From Endozoicomonas sp965232255 (GTDB lineage Bacteria; Pseudomonadota; Gammaproteobacteria; Pseudomonadales; Endozoicomonadaceae): a DNA stretch of 64,000 nucleotides. The notes below the pieces were generated by a model, which was given only the letters and a program-made list of their open reading frames with translations, had not been told where the DNA came from and did no database searches. The stretch covers positions 806,001 through 870,000 of the forward strand of contig OZ246962.1 in the NCBI GenBank assembly GCA_965232255.1. The letters run 5' to 3'. Of the stretch, positions 26,502 through 40,004 are shown in pieces. Position numbers and translations under genes: made by a program. Numbering within the stretch: position 1 is the stretch's first letter; the number at the start of each line of letters is the position of its first letter.

Positions 26502-26517
26502 TGCCTGGCGATGTCCT
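26502..26517 (-). pseudogene. Remnant of a 5S rRNA 3' end
   Basis: TGCCTGGCGATGTCCT here equals the 3' end of the real 5S gene at 26589-26604. It is placed before the distal terminator exactly as the full 5S is placed before its terminator in operon 2, including the AAGTCAAGGTAAAAAAT linker. It looks like the stump of a deleted second 5S gene. Confidence 0.7.
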
Positions 26518-26547
26518 TGCTCGCTGGCGTCATTTTCTGTACAAAGC

Positions 26548-26580
26548 AAAAACCCTGATCGAATAAACGATCAGGGTTTT
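26548..26580 (-). terminator. Proximal terminator of rRNA operon 1
   Basis: Perfect stem AAAACCCTGATCG / CGATCAGGGTTTT with a short loop, 10 bp downstream (minus strand) of the 5S gene: a classical intrinsic terminator. Confidence 0.9.
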
Positions 26581-26589
26581 CTAACGAGT

Positions 26590-26706
26590 GCCTGGCGATG
26601 TCCTACTCTCACATGGGGAGACCCCACACTACCATCGGCGATAAGTCATTTCACTACTGAGTTCGGGATGGGATCAGGTGGTTCTAACTTTCTATGGTCG
26701 CCAGGC
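26590..26706 (-). rRNA. rrf: 5S ribosomal RNA, operon 1
   Basis: 117 bp. On the minus strand it starts GCCTGGCGACCATAG and ends with the complementary GCCAGGC, and contains GAACCACCTGATCCCATCCC and the GAGTAGGACATCG end typical of gammaproteobacterial 5S. Same sequence and length as the copy in operon 2. Confidence 0.95.
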
Positions 26707-26821
26707 TTAACTGGTTGCTAGTGTCAAGAAACAAGTTTCAAGACAATAGCTGGAATCCGATAATTAAGCTGTTCTTGCACGACACTCTACGTGTATGTCT
26801 TCTAAATCGCTTTGGCGTTAT

Positions 26822-29737
<2,916 letters not shown>

Positions 29738-30060
29738 ATATAACCCAAAGCAATTTACTTCGTAAATTTGCTAAAGGGTCAGTCAATATAACTACCTTTA
29801 ACGATCAATGAATTTCTTTCGAAATTCATTCGCCATACACATTAGCTATGATTGTTGCCAATCAAAGCTTGAGAGTGTCTCAGCAAGAATTTTCATTACA
29901 AGATCACTGTCGTAAAAACACTGTCTTATAAATCAATTCAGCTTAAATTTGGATTCCACATTGTTAAAGAACATTCTTTCTTGAAAGAAAGAAAAGCAAA
30001 TACGCTTAATGAATCGGTTTTCAATCCAGACTCTTTGTTAAAAGATCTGTAAAAAGAAAA
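29738..30060 (-). promoter_or_regulatory. 23S-proximal spacer of operon 1 with boxA
   Basis: The spacer holds a boxA antitermination element, read GTTCTTTAACAA on the minus strand (29961-29972), ahead of 23S. The block from about 29785 to 29972 is nearly identical to 51185-51363 in operon 2. Confidence 0.75.
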
Positions 30061-30136
30061 TGGTGGAGCTATGCGGGATCGAACCGCAGACCTCCTGCGT
30101 GCAAAGCAGGCGCTCTCCCAGCTGAGCTATAGCCCC
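30061..30136 (-). tRNA. tRNA-Ala (anticodon TGC)
   Basis: 76 nt, minus strand, GGGGCTATAGCTCAGCTGGG at the 5' end, anticodon loop CTTTGCACG, GGTTCGATCC T-loop and encoded CCA. Second tRNA of the 16S-23S spacer, the usual position. Confidence 0.98.
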
Positions 30137-30257
30137 TTATCTTTTTGTAGATCAAATAATCTGGTTGCCATAATTTTGTTCTGATCTAGGCGAAAACAAG
30201 CGAAGCATACATCAATCAGTATGTAAGATTGTTTTCAACGAAGAACAGAGCAAAATT

Positions 30258-30334
<77 letters not shown>

Positions 30335-30470
30335 GATATCTCAAGATAACGGATTCATTAAACATACTTTTTTAAAGAGCAGACACAAGACAACTGTCAA
30401 CTGGTTAATGCCAATTGACAATCGATAATCAGATAATTCGTGTGAGCGCTTATGGATGTCGGTTTTCGTT

Positions 30471-32049
<1,579 letters not shown>

Positions 32050-32240
32050 AAATCAGTTTGTTAACCCGAAGGCCAACGGCTCAATGTCACAATTAAACGT
32101 ACATGAAACTCTATTCCAGAAAAAATTCTGGATGAATTTTTGGGTATGTTCGCTTGCTCAATCAAGCATCTTAAAGTTTTCTGGCCAATGCCAGTTAACC
32201 GATGCAATCGCACAAGCGCCCACACGAATTGTCTGATATC

Positions 32241-32252
32241 TTGTTAAAGAAC
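32241..32252 (-). promoter_or_regulatory. boxA of the rRNA operon 1 leader
   Basis: Minus-strand GTTCTTTAACAA, a boxA element for ribosomal antitermination (NusB/S10 complex), between promoter P2 and 16S. Confidence 0.8.
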
Positions 32253-32317
32253 TTATTGAGTAGCTGGACTCAATATTGATCCGGATCATTGTCCACTCCA
32301 GATCGGAAAGGTCGCTC

Positions 32318-32345
32318 ATAATACCGCAGCGATCTTCGTTGTCAA
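32318..32345 (-). promoter_or_regulatory. rRNA operon 1 promoter P2
   Basis: Consensus -35 TTGACA (32340-32345), 16-bp spacer, -10 TATTAT (32318-32323), followed by a G/C-containing discriminator. Same in operon 2. Confidence 0.9.
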
Positions 32346-32451
32346 GCATTAATTTTCATCAGAAGAAAAATGCTTACCAACCCTCTGACTCTTCGCTTCT
32401 CACTCTTTACCAAGAGCGTTACCAAGAGCGATTCCGTGTCAGCGGATGCGC

Positions 32452-32479
32452 ATATTACCGCGCAAATTTGATTTGTCAA
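32452..32479 (-). promoter_or_regulatory. rRNA operon 1 promoter P1
   Basis: Consensus -35 TTGACA (32474-32479), 16-bp spacer, -10 TAATAT (32452-32457) and a GC-rich GCGC discriminator as expected for a stringently controlled rRNA promoter. It lies 134 bp upstream of P2, close to the recG stop codon. Confidence 0.88.
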
Positions 32480-32524
32480 CCAGTTATTTTTTTCGGTTGG
32501 TCTCGTGCCCCTAAATAAAAGTTA

Positions 32525-34609
32525 TCAGACGTTTATATATTCCTCTTTGCGACTAAGCCAACGACTAACCAAAGGCTCAACACTTTGGGGAAATTGCTCA
32601 ACCAGTTCTCGGGCAGCTGTGCGCACGGCCGTCAGTAAATCGCAGTCCCGCTCTATATCAGCAACTCTGAATTGCGCCAGTCCGGTTTGTCGGATCCCTA
32701 AAACTTCACCCGGGCCTCTTAGCTGCAAATCCTTCTCAGCAATCACAAAGCCATCGCTGGAGTCTCTCATTACTTGCAAGCGTTCGCGGCTTTGTCGTGA
32801 TAATGGTGCGTGATACATTAAAAGACAATGGCTAGCTATTTTTCCTCGCCCGACTCGTCCTCGCAGCTGGTGCAACTGGGCCAGACCAAGTCGTTCCGGG
32901 TTTTCAATAATCATCAGGCTGGCATTGGGGACATCAACTCCTACCTCGATCACAGTGGTCGCCACCAGCAGATGCAGATGACCATCTTTAAAAGCCTGCA
33001 TAATCTCTGCTTTTTCGTTGGCTTTCATGCGCCCGTGAACCAGACCGATAGACAACTCTGGTAGTATTTCTCGCAACTGTTCCGCGGTTACTTCAGCAGC
33101 CTGGCACTGTAACGCCTCGGACTCTTCAATCAAGGTACATACCCAGTAAGCCTGGCGCCCTGCAAGGCAGGCACTTTTCAAACGTTTGATAACCTTGTCA
33201 CGCCAGTCATCACCAATCACCACGGTATTAATGGGTGTACGTCCCGGAGGCAACTCATCAATAACAGAAACATCCAGATCAGCATAGGCACTCATGGCCA
33301 GTGTTCTAGGAATCGGAGTTGCAGTCATAATCAGTTGATGCGGCAGGCCACCGTTTTTCTCACCCTTCTTTCGTAATGCCATACGCTGATGAACGCCAAA
33401 TCGATGCTGCTCATCAATTACAGCCATGCCCAGCCGGTAAAAAACCACATCATCCTGAAACAAGGCGTGGGTACCCACCACCACCATTGCATCGCCGGAA
33501 GCAATTTTTGCCAGCACCTCCTGTCGTTTTTTCCCTTGGGTTTTGCCGGATAAAAACACTACAGAAACACCTAAGGGTTTAAGCCAATTGGCAAAGTTTA
33601 ACTGATGCTGCTCTGCCAGAATTTCAGTGGGTGCCATCACCGCTGCCTGATAACCATTCTCTACGGCCTGCAAAACAGCCAATGCCGCCACGACTGTTTT
33701 TCCGGAACCCACATCGCCTTGCACCAAACGCAACATGGGCACGCTGGCGGCCATATCCTTACTGATGTCCGCCACCACGCGTTGTTGGGCAGCGGTCAGG
33801 GAGAAAGGCAGTGCTGCCAACATTTTTTCTGTCAGCTCACTGGTCCCCGGCATGGCAAAACCACCGATCGATTGCACCCGCTTTCTCAGCTGTTGCAAGC
33901 TCAGGTTATGTGCCAATAGCTCTTCAAAGGCCAGGCGTTGCTGAGCCGGATGACAACCCTCACCAAGCAACGCCATAGACTCATCCGGTGGCGGTTGATG
34001 GAGCAGACGCACTGCTGCCACCAGCGAACTGAGTTGATATTTCAGGCGAATTTCATCAGGCAGAAGCTCTTGCAATGAGTAGTCGTCGTCGAGCAATTTC
34101 AATGCCTGTTCGCACAAACTGCGGATACGCTGTTGGGTCAGACCTGCTGTCGCTGGGTAAACGGGCGTTAGCGTATCTTGTACGTCAGTGGGTGCATCAG
34201 GCTTAATTACCCGACACTCAGGGTGGTAGATTTCCAGCCCGGTAGCACCCCGACGAGGTTCACCGAAACAACGAATCTCTGTGCCCGGGCGAAGATTATT
34301 TTTCTGCCCTGCCGTGAAATGGAAAAAACGCAGATTGATGATGCCGGAACCATCACCAATACGACACAGCAGACTACGGCGTCGGCCGGTAACCACCTCA
34401 GCGGCCAGAATAGTACCCTGGATCACCACATCGCTATTGGGCTGTAACGTCGCAATGGGCGTAACGCGAGTTCTGTCCTGATAGCGCATGGGCAGGTGGA
34501 ACAGCAGGTCCTGAATACTGTGAATATTGATTTTGGCCAGCGTGTTTGCCAGCGCGTCACCCACCCCTTTGAGCGTTGTTACCGAGATATCATTCAATGA
34601 TCTGTTCAT
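32525..34609 (-). CDS. recG: ATP-dependent DNA helicase RecG
   Basis: 694 residues from the ATG at 34609 (E. coli 693). The N-terminal wedge/OB domain (LKGVGDALANTLAKINIHS, LLFHLPMRYQDRTR) is followed by the helicase core: Walker A GDVGSGKTVVA, DEQH, TATPIPRTLA, the ATTVIEVGVDVPNA segment and QLRGRVGRG. It remodels stalled replication forks and recombination intermediates. A GTG at 34630, immediately after the oxyR stop, gives a seven-residue longer alternative. oxyR-recG is a common pair in gammaproteobacteria. Confidence 0.97.
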   Translation of the reverse strand: MNRSLNDISVTTLKGVGDALANTLAKINIHSIQDLLFHLPMRYQDRTRVTPIATLQPNSDVVIQGTILAAEVVTGRRRSLLCRIGDGSGIINLRFFHFTAGQKNNLRPGTEIRCFGEPRRGATGLEIYHPECRVIKPDAPTDVQDTLTPVYPATAGLTQQRIRSLCEQALKLLDDDYSLQELLPDEIRLKYQLSSLVAAVRLLHQPPPDESMALLGEGCHPAQQRLAFEELLAHNLSLQQLRKRVQSIGGFAMPGTSELTEKMLAALPFSLTAAQQRVVADISKDMAASVPMLRLVQGDVGSGKTVVAALAVLQAVENGYQAAVMAPTEILAEQHQLNFANWLKPLGVSVVFLSGKTQGKKRQEVLAKIASGDAMVVVGTHALFQDDVVFYRLGMAVIDEQHRFGVHQRMALRKKGEKNGGLPHQLIMTATPIPRTLAMSAYADLDVSVIDELPPGRTPINTVVIGDDWRDKVIKRLKSACLAGRQAYWVCTLIEESEALQCQAAEVTAEQLREILPELSIGLVHGRMKANEKAEIMQAFKDGHLHLLVATTVIEVGVDVPNASLMIIENPERLGLAQLHQLRGRVGRGKIASHCLLMYHAPLSRQSRERLQVMRDSSDGFVIAEKDLQLRGPGEVLGIRQTGLAQFRVADIERDCDLLTAVRTAARELVEQFPQSVEPLVSRWLSRKEEYINV

Positions 34610-34630
34610 GCTCGCCGCCGTCTGCTCCAC

Positions 34631-35542
34631 TCACCTGACCGCACACTGTCGCAAGGCATCGGTAAGAACATCGATAGCCTTGGGTCTTGGGAAGCTGGCT
34701 CTCCAGGCCAGTGCCACCGTTCTGCCAGGCACAGGCTGACAAAATGGTCTGGAACTAAGCAGGTTAGGCGCATAATGATGATCAACAACCGCCGATTGCG
34801 GTAATACGCTGACTCCCATGCCTGAAGCCACCATGTGCCGAATGGTTTCCAGCGATGTTGCTTCAATGCCGCCGCCATCAAGCTCAGCAACGCCATCTTT
34901 TTTATTGACCAATATTGGGCAAGCCTCAAGCAACTGGTCACGAAAGCAATGCCCTTCTCCCAGTAACAACAGGTTTTCCTGCACCAGGTTAGCCGGATCA
35001 ATTTCTGCTTGCTGCTCCAAAGGGTGGCCACAAGGCAACAGTACCCTGAACGACTCGTCGTACAAGGGGCTGATCAACACATCCGGCTCGCTAAAAGGCA
35101 GCGCAATAATAATGGCGTCCAGCTCTCCCATGCGCAGCTTTTTGCGTAAGACGGCGGTGAAATTCTCCTCGATGTACAGCGGCATATTGGCAGCGCGCTT
35201 AGCCAATTGTGGCACCAGGTGAGGAAATAAATAAGGGCCGATTGTGTAGATTGCACCCACTCTTAGCGGTGTACTGAGCTGGTCGTGGCCGGTCTTGGCC
35301 AGCTGTTTTATCGCCGACGCTTCTTCCAATACTTTTTGCGCCTGACTGACGATCATCTCACCCAATGGAGTGACTCGAACGGCATTGCGCGTTCGTTCAA
35401 ACAGGGCCACACCCAGCTCATCTTCCAGTTTTTTTACCCCCACACTCAACGTTGGCTGGCTGACAAAACATTTGCCGGCAGCTCTGCCAAAATGTTGCTC
35501 TTGGGCGAGGGTGACAATGTAGCGAAGTTCTGTCAGTGTCAT
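34631..35542 (-). CDS. oxyR: Hydrogen-peroxide-sensing regulator OxyR
   Basis: 303-residue LysR-family regulator. The N-terminal HTH (MTLTELRYIVTLAQEQHFGR, FVSQPTLSVGVKKLE) and, decisively, the redox pair Cys199 and Cys208 in GEGHCFRDQLLEACP sit at the same residue numbers as in E. coli OxyR. Peroxide forms the disulfide and activates antioxidant genes. It is immediately upstream of recG with no gap, so the two are almost certainly cotranscribed. The nearby Dps-like gene could be a target, although no site was identified. Confidence 0.97.
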   Translation of the reverse strand: MTLTELRYIVTLAQEQHFGRAAGKCFVSQPTLSVGVKKLEDELGVALFERTRNAVRVTPLGEMIVSQAQKVLEEASAIKQLAKTGHDQLSTPLRVGAIYTIGPYLFPHLVPQLAKRAANMPLYIEENFTAVLRKKLRMGELDAIIIALPFSEPDVLISPLYDESFRVLLPCGHPLEQQAEIDPANLVQENLLLLGEGHCFRDQLLEACPILVNKKDGVAELDGGGIEATSLETIRHMVASGMGVSVLPQSAVVDHHYAPNLLSSRPFCQPVPGRTVALAWRASFPRPKAIDVLTDALRQCAVR

Positions 35543-35723
35543 GGTGTTTTGGATAATAGTGCTTTAGATAAAAGAGCGAGTTAGCAACTTGGTGACAACT
35601 GGCGGGAACATTCACACTCACTGTACAGTCGCACAAGCACTGAATTCGTACAAATGCTCAAAGGTGCGATGCCGCCATTACGTTTTTTCCAAAGGGTATA
35701 TCATGCAATAGGCGATAGCTATC

Positions 35724-36581
35724 ATGAATAAGCTCAATGTGTTAATTGCCGGCTGCGGTGATGTGGGTTGTGAGCTGGCTCGGCAGTTGTTAGCCACGGA
35801 GCGTTTTGCGCTTTGGGGGTTGCGGCGCAATACTGCGGCGCTACCGACTGGCGTTAATCCGATCGTTGGCGATCTTTGTCTGCCACAGGATCTTGGTGAG
35901 TGGCCGGAACAACTCGATTATGTCATCTACGCCGCTGCCGCAGATGGCAGTTCTGAAGCGCAATATCAGCGCGCCTATCTGCTTGGCCTGCAAAATATCC
36001 TGGATCGCCTTGCAACCCAAAGATATACACCAAGGCGTATTTTTTTTACCTCCAGTACCAGTACATTTCATCAAAGCGACGGCGAATGGGTTGACGAAAC
36101 CTCAGCCACCAGACCAACTCGGTTCAACGGCCAAATTATGCTGGCCGCAGAAGCGCTGTTACATTGTGCGCCATTTCCTGCCACCGCCATTCGTTTTGCC
36201 GGTATTTACGGCCCAGGCAGGCGCCGACTCATTGATCGGGTTTTAAGAGGGGAAGGCTGCCCAAAAGAGCCCGTGGTGTTTAGCAATCGCATTCATCAAA
36301 AAGACTGTGCAGGTATAATTGCTCACCTGATTCATCGGGATATGGATCGCTTGCCTATTGATAACCTCTACCTCGGGGTTGACTGTCAGCCGACAGCATC
36401 ATTCGACGTACTGCAATGGCTGAGTCAGCAACTGAATGTCTTGTTAGATAACGGCAGCTATCCGGCCCCTGCGAGAGGGAACAGAAGATGCTCTAACCAG
36501 AGGATTATTGAGTCTGGTTACAAATTCTTCTATCCGGATTTCCAGACTGGTTATACCAGCCTCTTGCAGCAGAACTACTAA
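35724..36581 (+). CDS. NAD-dependent epimerase/dehydratase-like protein (YeeZ type)
   Basis: 285 residues, extended SDR fold with N-terminal nucleotide motif IAGCGDVGCELA, a TSSTSTFHQ segment in the active-site region and RFAGIYGPGR further on. The catalytic Tyr-x3-Lys is not evident (GQIMLAAE at that place), so it may bind nucleotide without classical SDR catalysis. It is divergent from oxyR. Substrate unknown. Confidence 0.8.
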   Translation: MNKLNVLIAGCGDVGCELARQLLATERFALWGLRRNTAALPTGVNPIVGDLCLPQDLGEWPEQLDYVIYAAAADGSSEAQYQRAYLLGLQNILDRLATQRYTPRRIFFTSSTSTFHQSDGEWVDETSATRPTRFNGQIMLAAEALLHCAPFPATAIRFAGIYGPGRRRLIDRVLRGEGCPKEPVVFSNRIHQKDCAGIIAHLIHRDMDRLPIDNLYLGVDCQPTASFDVLQWLSQQLNVLLDNGSYPAPARGNRRCSNQRIIESGYKFFYPDFQTGYTSLLQQNY

Positions 36582-36594
36582 AAAAATCATGGAA

Positions 36595-37056
36595 CTATTC
36601 CCACCCAAGACTTTCTAATCGTCTAACGAGATCGAATTTCAGAAATGGGTCATTCCATGATTGCGGTTCTGCCAACTGTCCATATTTCAGCTCTCGTTCG
36701 ATCATCACTTTCCACTCAGGAAAATGCTCAGGCCTCGTTCTTTTTTGGTCGATCGGTTTATAACAACATGGATAGCAATATTGTGAATAGCAACATTGGC
36801 ATGGTAAGAAGGCCGGATAAAGAACCCACCCAAAGCGAGTTGAACCAAAAACCCCCACAAAATCATGAGTGGGAGAGCCACTGCCAGTTCTATGCGGACT
36901 GCGCCGACTGTCAGCAATTCAAACAGCAACCAGATAGCTCAATAGAATCATTCTCTACCCATGCAAGCGAAGAGCCAGCAAATAATCATGAAGGCTGTCA
37001 GAGAATAAAACCCACCGAGATATCTACAAACCAGCCAAATTGCCAGACAAAAATTG
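36595..37056 (-). pseudogene. Possible decayed small membrane protein
   Basis: The minus strand carries hydrophobic, gene-like sequence in pieces: FYSLTAFMIICWLFACMGRE, a TGA, FY, a second TGA, then AIWLLFELLTVGAV and LPLMILWGFLVQLALGGFFI. After a frame change comes the hydrophilic end KPIDQKRTRPEHFPEWKVMI to the stop at 36595. Two TGA codons at places where Trp would fit suggest a decayed gene. The antisense frame (36645-37067) is very polar, as expected of a shadow. Low confidence. Confidence 0.3.
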
Positions 37057-37080
37057 CCAAAAGCTAATCAGGCGTTTCAG

Positions 37081-37467
37081 TTATTTCAGCTCCAAAATGG
37101 CCTCTACTTCCACCGGCACACTCTTGGGCAGTTCGCTTACACCCAGAACAGCACGAGCTGGGTATGGCCGTTTAAAAAACTCTGCCATTACCTCGTTGGC
37201 TTGGTCAAAGTTCGTCATATCAGTTAAGAAAATCGTTATTTTTGCTGCGTCGTCCAGCGATCCTCCGGAGGCAATAGCGATGGCTTGCAGATTTTCAAAA
37301 CATCGGCGCGTTTGCTCTTTGAAGCTGCCCTGCAACAGCTCCATCGTCTCTGGAATCATGGGAATCTGACCGGAAATATAAACTGTCGTTCCTGATTTAA
37401 CTGCCTGAGAACAAGCACCAATAGCCTTCGGTGCGTTGCCTGTGTTCATTGTTTGCCGATTACTCAT
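37081..37467 (-). CDS. ridA: RidA family reactive intermediate deaminase
   Basis: 128 residues of the YjgF/YER057c/UK114 family. Present are PKAIGACSQAVKSGTTVYISG, the QT.R..ENLQAI motif, and the PYPARAVLGVSELPK segment with the imine-binding Arg, followed by VPVEVEAILE. It hydrolyses reactive enamines and imines made by PLP-dependent dehydratases. In many gammaproteobacteria it lies near spoT, recG and oxyR, as partly seen here. Confidence 0.95.
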   Translation of the reverse strand: MSNRQTMNTGNAPKAIGACSQAVKSGTTVYISGQIPMIPETMELLQGSFKEQTRRCFENLQAIAIASGGSLDDAAKITIFLTDMTNFDQANEVMAEFFKRPYPARAVLGVSELPKSVPVEVEAILELK

Positions 37468-37854
37468 GATTTATCCCCTTTTATACCGAGCCACGCTCTG
37501 AAGGTAGCTCCACGCTCCCTGGAAAAAAGTGCAATGAAAAAGACACGATATTAACCTGAGCATTTCATAGACAAGGGCAGATTCCACCAGACGCAGCAAC
37601 GCTGATCAAGAGACGTCCCCATAAAGACAAACCGGAATCCACTACGGCGAAACATACACAAGAAACCGAGTGTTTTCATCCCTTGAGCAGAGAAACTGTT
37701 GGAAGTGACTGCTCTCCAACCTCCGCCACACTACAGGGGATGCCGCCAACTTCGCAGCAATATCGACAGCGCCAGCGGGTACCAAGTTACTACCGGCAGT
37801 TGTGGCATTCTGGTTCAATTGGCACAATGTATTTTTAGCGAAATCGTCGTAAAC
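37468..37854. other. Gene-free region between ridA and the second tnpB element
   Basis: About 390 bp without a convincing gene. It contains the ridA promoter region and short open frames without recognisable similarity. Confidence 0.45.
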
Positions 37855-37952
37855 CCTCGCCTTTATGCCTTTATGCCTTTATGCCCTATGGGTGCTATGG
37901 GTGCTACGGGTGCAATCGGGCGGCGATACAAGACGGGAGTGCGTAGCACTCC
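37855..37952 (+). other. Left end of the second tnpB element, with copy of the right-end motif
   Basis: CCTCGCCTTTATGC (37855-37868) also occurs at the right end (39221-39234). Here it is followed by three tandem CTTTATGC-like units, three GGGTGCTA-like units and CGGGCGG, an expanded version of the right-end sequence. A perfect hairpin GGAGTGC-GTA-GCACTCC (37936-37952) follows, of the kind found as the subterminal palindrome of IS200/IS605 ends. Confidence 0.6.
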
Positions 37953-38036
37953 GTCATCCAACGATTGCAGTGTATTCGACTGCCATTTTCTGACTTGGCA
38001 GCTATGATGCAACTTCGGCATAACGGAATACTGGCC

Positions 38037-39239
38037 ATGCTAAGAGCCACCAAAGTACGAATCTACCCAACACCAGAACAGGCGGAATTTCTGAACCGTC
38101 AGTTCGGTGCTGTGCTGTTCGCCTGGAATAAGGCTTTGGCCATCAAAACGCACTGGTACAAAGTGCGAGGACAAAATCTGTCCCCCAGAAAGCATCTGAA
38201 ACCGCTGTTGACCGTGGCCAAGAGAAGTCGCCGTTATGGTTGGCTTGGAGAAGCTGATTCGATTGCCTTGCAGCAGGCCACCATAAACCTGGATACGGCC
38301 TTTCAAAACTTCTTCAATCCCAAACTGCAAGCAAAGTTTCCCCGATTCAAATCAAAATATGGCAGACAGAGCAGCTATCACTGTACGTCTGTTGCAGTCG
38401 GTGACAACTGGATCAAAGTTCCCAAGTGCGAGCCAGTCAAGGCAAAGATTCACCGGGAGATAACTGGCAAAATCAAGTCCATCACATTAAGTCATGAGAC
38501 CACTGGTAAGTATTACGCTTCAATTCTGGTCGATGATGGTATTGAGCAGCCAAAGCCAATAACTGATCTCGATGCGGCAAAGATTATCGGCGTTGATATG
38601 GGAATCACCAATCTGGCCATCACGAGCAACGGCCATAAGACTGGCAATCCCCGGTTCCTGAAAAATGCTTACCGGAATCTGCGAAGAAAGCAGAAAGCGC
38701 TATCGCGCTGCCACAAAGGTTCCAAGGGCAGAGTAAAAGCTCGATTACTTTTGGCAAAGGCACATGAACGGGTGGCCAATGCCCGTAATGACTTCCAGCA
38801 CAAACTTTCCAGACAACTCATTGACGAAAACCAAGCGGTGATTGTGGAAACGCTGAGGGTCAAGAACATGGTCAAGAACCGACAACTTGCCAAAGCCATC
38901 TCTGATGCCGGTTGGTCATCGCTGATTGCCAAGTTGGAGTACAAGGCAAAGCAAGCAGGAAAGCACCTAGTCAAGATAGACCAGTGGTTTCCATCGACAA
39001 AGACCTGCTCTGTCTGCAACTTGAAACAAGCTGAGATGCCGTTGCAAGTCCGGTCGTGGGTGTGCTCTTGTGGTGCAATACACGACAGGGATGTTAACGC
39101 TGCTGGAAATATCCGACAGCAAGGCATCTTGAAATTAAAGACGGAAGGACATTCCGTTTCTGCTGATGGAGGCTTGCGTAAATCCGGTTTATCACCGGTT
39201 GTAGCCTGTGAAGTCAGAAGCCTCGCCTTTATGCTCTAG
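38037..39239 (+). CDS. tnpB: TnpB, RNA-guided nuclease (second element)
   Basis: 400 residues from the ATG at 38037; the frame opens at 37965 but TnpB similarity starts at LRATKVRIYPTPEQ. Catalytic residues are intact: Asp187 (GVDMGITNL), Glu271 (VIVETLRVKNM) and Asp352 (HDRDVNAAGN), with a zinc finger at Cys324, Cys327, Cys343 and Cys345. The C-terminus extends past the RuvC domain (GHSVSADGGLRKSG... VACEVRSLAFML), a tail seen in one TnpB branch whose coding DNA doubles as the omega-RNA scaffold. It is absent from the first copy at 6.7 kb, so the two belong to different lineages. No tnpA is present. Confidence 0.96.
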   Translation: MLRATKVRIYPTPEQAEFLNRQFGAVLFAWNKALAIKTHWYKVRGQNLSPRKHLKPLLTVAKRSRRYGWLGEADSIALQQATINLDTAFQNFFNPKLQAKFPRFKSKYGRQSSYHCTSVAVGDNWIKVPKCEPVKAKIHREITGKIKSITLSHETTGKYYASILVDDGIEQPKPITDLDAAKIIGVDMGITNLAITSNGHKTGNPRFLKNAYRNLRRKQKALSRCHKGSKGRVKARLLLAKAHERVANARNDFQHKLSRQLIDENQAVIVETLRVKNMVKNRQLAKAISDAGWSSLIAKLEYKAKQAGKHLVKIDQWFPSTKTCSVCNLKQAEMPLQVRSWVCSCGAIHDRDVNAAGNIRQQGILKLKTEGHSVSADGGLRKSGLSPVVACEVRSLAFML

Positions 39240-39263
39240 GGTGCGATAGGGCGGGGAGTGTCA
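39140..39263 (+). ncRNA. Putative omega-RNA (reRNA) region of the second tnpB
   Basis: In this TnpB branch the guide-RNA scaffold overlaps the 3' end of tnpB. The segment ends with CTAGGGTGCGATAGGGCGGGG and AGTGTCAC (to ~39263), which resembles the right end of the first element (GGCAGGAGGATGTCAAC). The guide would start at about 39264. Limits are inferred from known elements. Confidence 0.45.
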
Positions 39264-39302
39264 CCAAATACCGTTGATGTACATAACAAAATCAGCCCGG
39301 CA

Positions 39303-39983
39303 TCAGGCAAGTATATCCAAAACCGTTTTACCAGCGCCGTATACAGACTCCCAATCTTTGGTAAATCCGGCAACGCCAGAATCAGTTAACGGATGCACCA
39401 GTAACTGATCAAAAACGTCGGGGGCAATCGTCACCGAGTGGGCACCGGCCTTGGCTACCTCGTGCACTTGCTGGACATTCTTGAAAGAAGCAGCCAACAC
39501 CTTAGCGGGTAGGTCATAAATATCGATCAGATGAACGATCTCGGCGGCAACCTGGCAGCCATTACCACAAATATTATCCAGACGATTGATGTAAGGTGCG
39601 AGAAATTCAGCACCTGCCACGGCAGCCATTAGAGCCTGCTGTGGGGTAAGAATAGCGGTAGCAGTAATACGCATGCCCGCCTGCTTCATTAGCTTCATGG
39701 CCTTGATGCCTTCGGGCACCACAGGCACCTTGATAATCAGTGCTGGGTCAAGCTGGCGCATTGCCTGCGCTTCTTGCAACATCACGTCTGCAGTGGTGCC
39801 CATCACCTGGGCATGGAGCATGCGCTCATCGCCGATGATTTCACGAATATCCAGCAGAATATTGCCCAATGGTCGTTTTTCTTTGGCAATGATCGAAGGG
39901 TTGGTGGTTACGCCAGCCAGTGGGTATAAGTCAACAGCCTTCTGAATAGCAGTCAGGTCGGCAGTATCAAGCATGTAAATCAT
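39303..39983 (-). CDS. fsa: Fructose-6-phosphate aldolase-like transaldolase
   Basis: 226 residues, the short transaldolase form (FSA/TalC, E. coli 220). It shows LDTAD near the start, GVTTNPSIIAKE, the Schiff-base Lys in IIKVPVVPEG and the TATAILTPQQALMAA segment. It cleaves fructose 6-phosphate or 1-deoxy analogues into glyceraldehyde 3-phosphate and a C3 ketone. It is the last gene of a leftward operon with PTS and glycyl-radical enzyme genes, the same company as fsaB(talC) in E. coli. Confidence 0.93.
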   Translation of the reverse strand: MIYMLDTADLTAIQKAVDLYPLAGVTTNPSIIAKEKRPLGNILLDIREIIGDERMLHAQVMGTTADVMLQEAQAMRQLDPALIIKVPVVPEGIKAMKLMKQAGMRITATAILTPQQALMAAVAGAEFLAPYINRLDNICGNGCQVAAEIVHLIDIYDLPAKVLAASFKNVQQVHEVAKAGAHSVTIAPDVFDQLLVHPLTDSGVAGFTKDWESVYGAGKTVLDILA

Positions 39984-40004
39984 AACAATTATTCCTGTGG
40001 TAAA

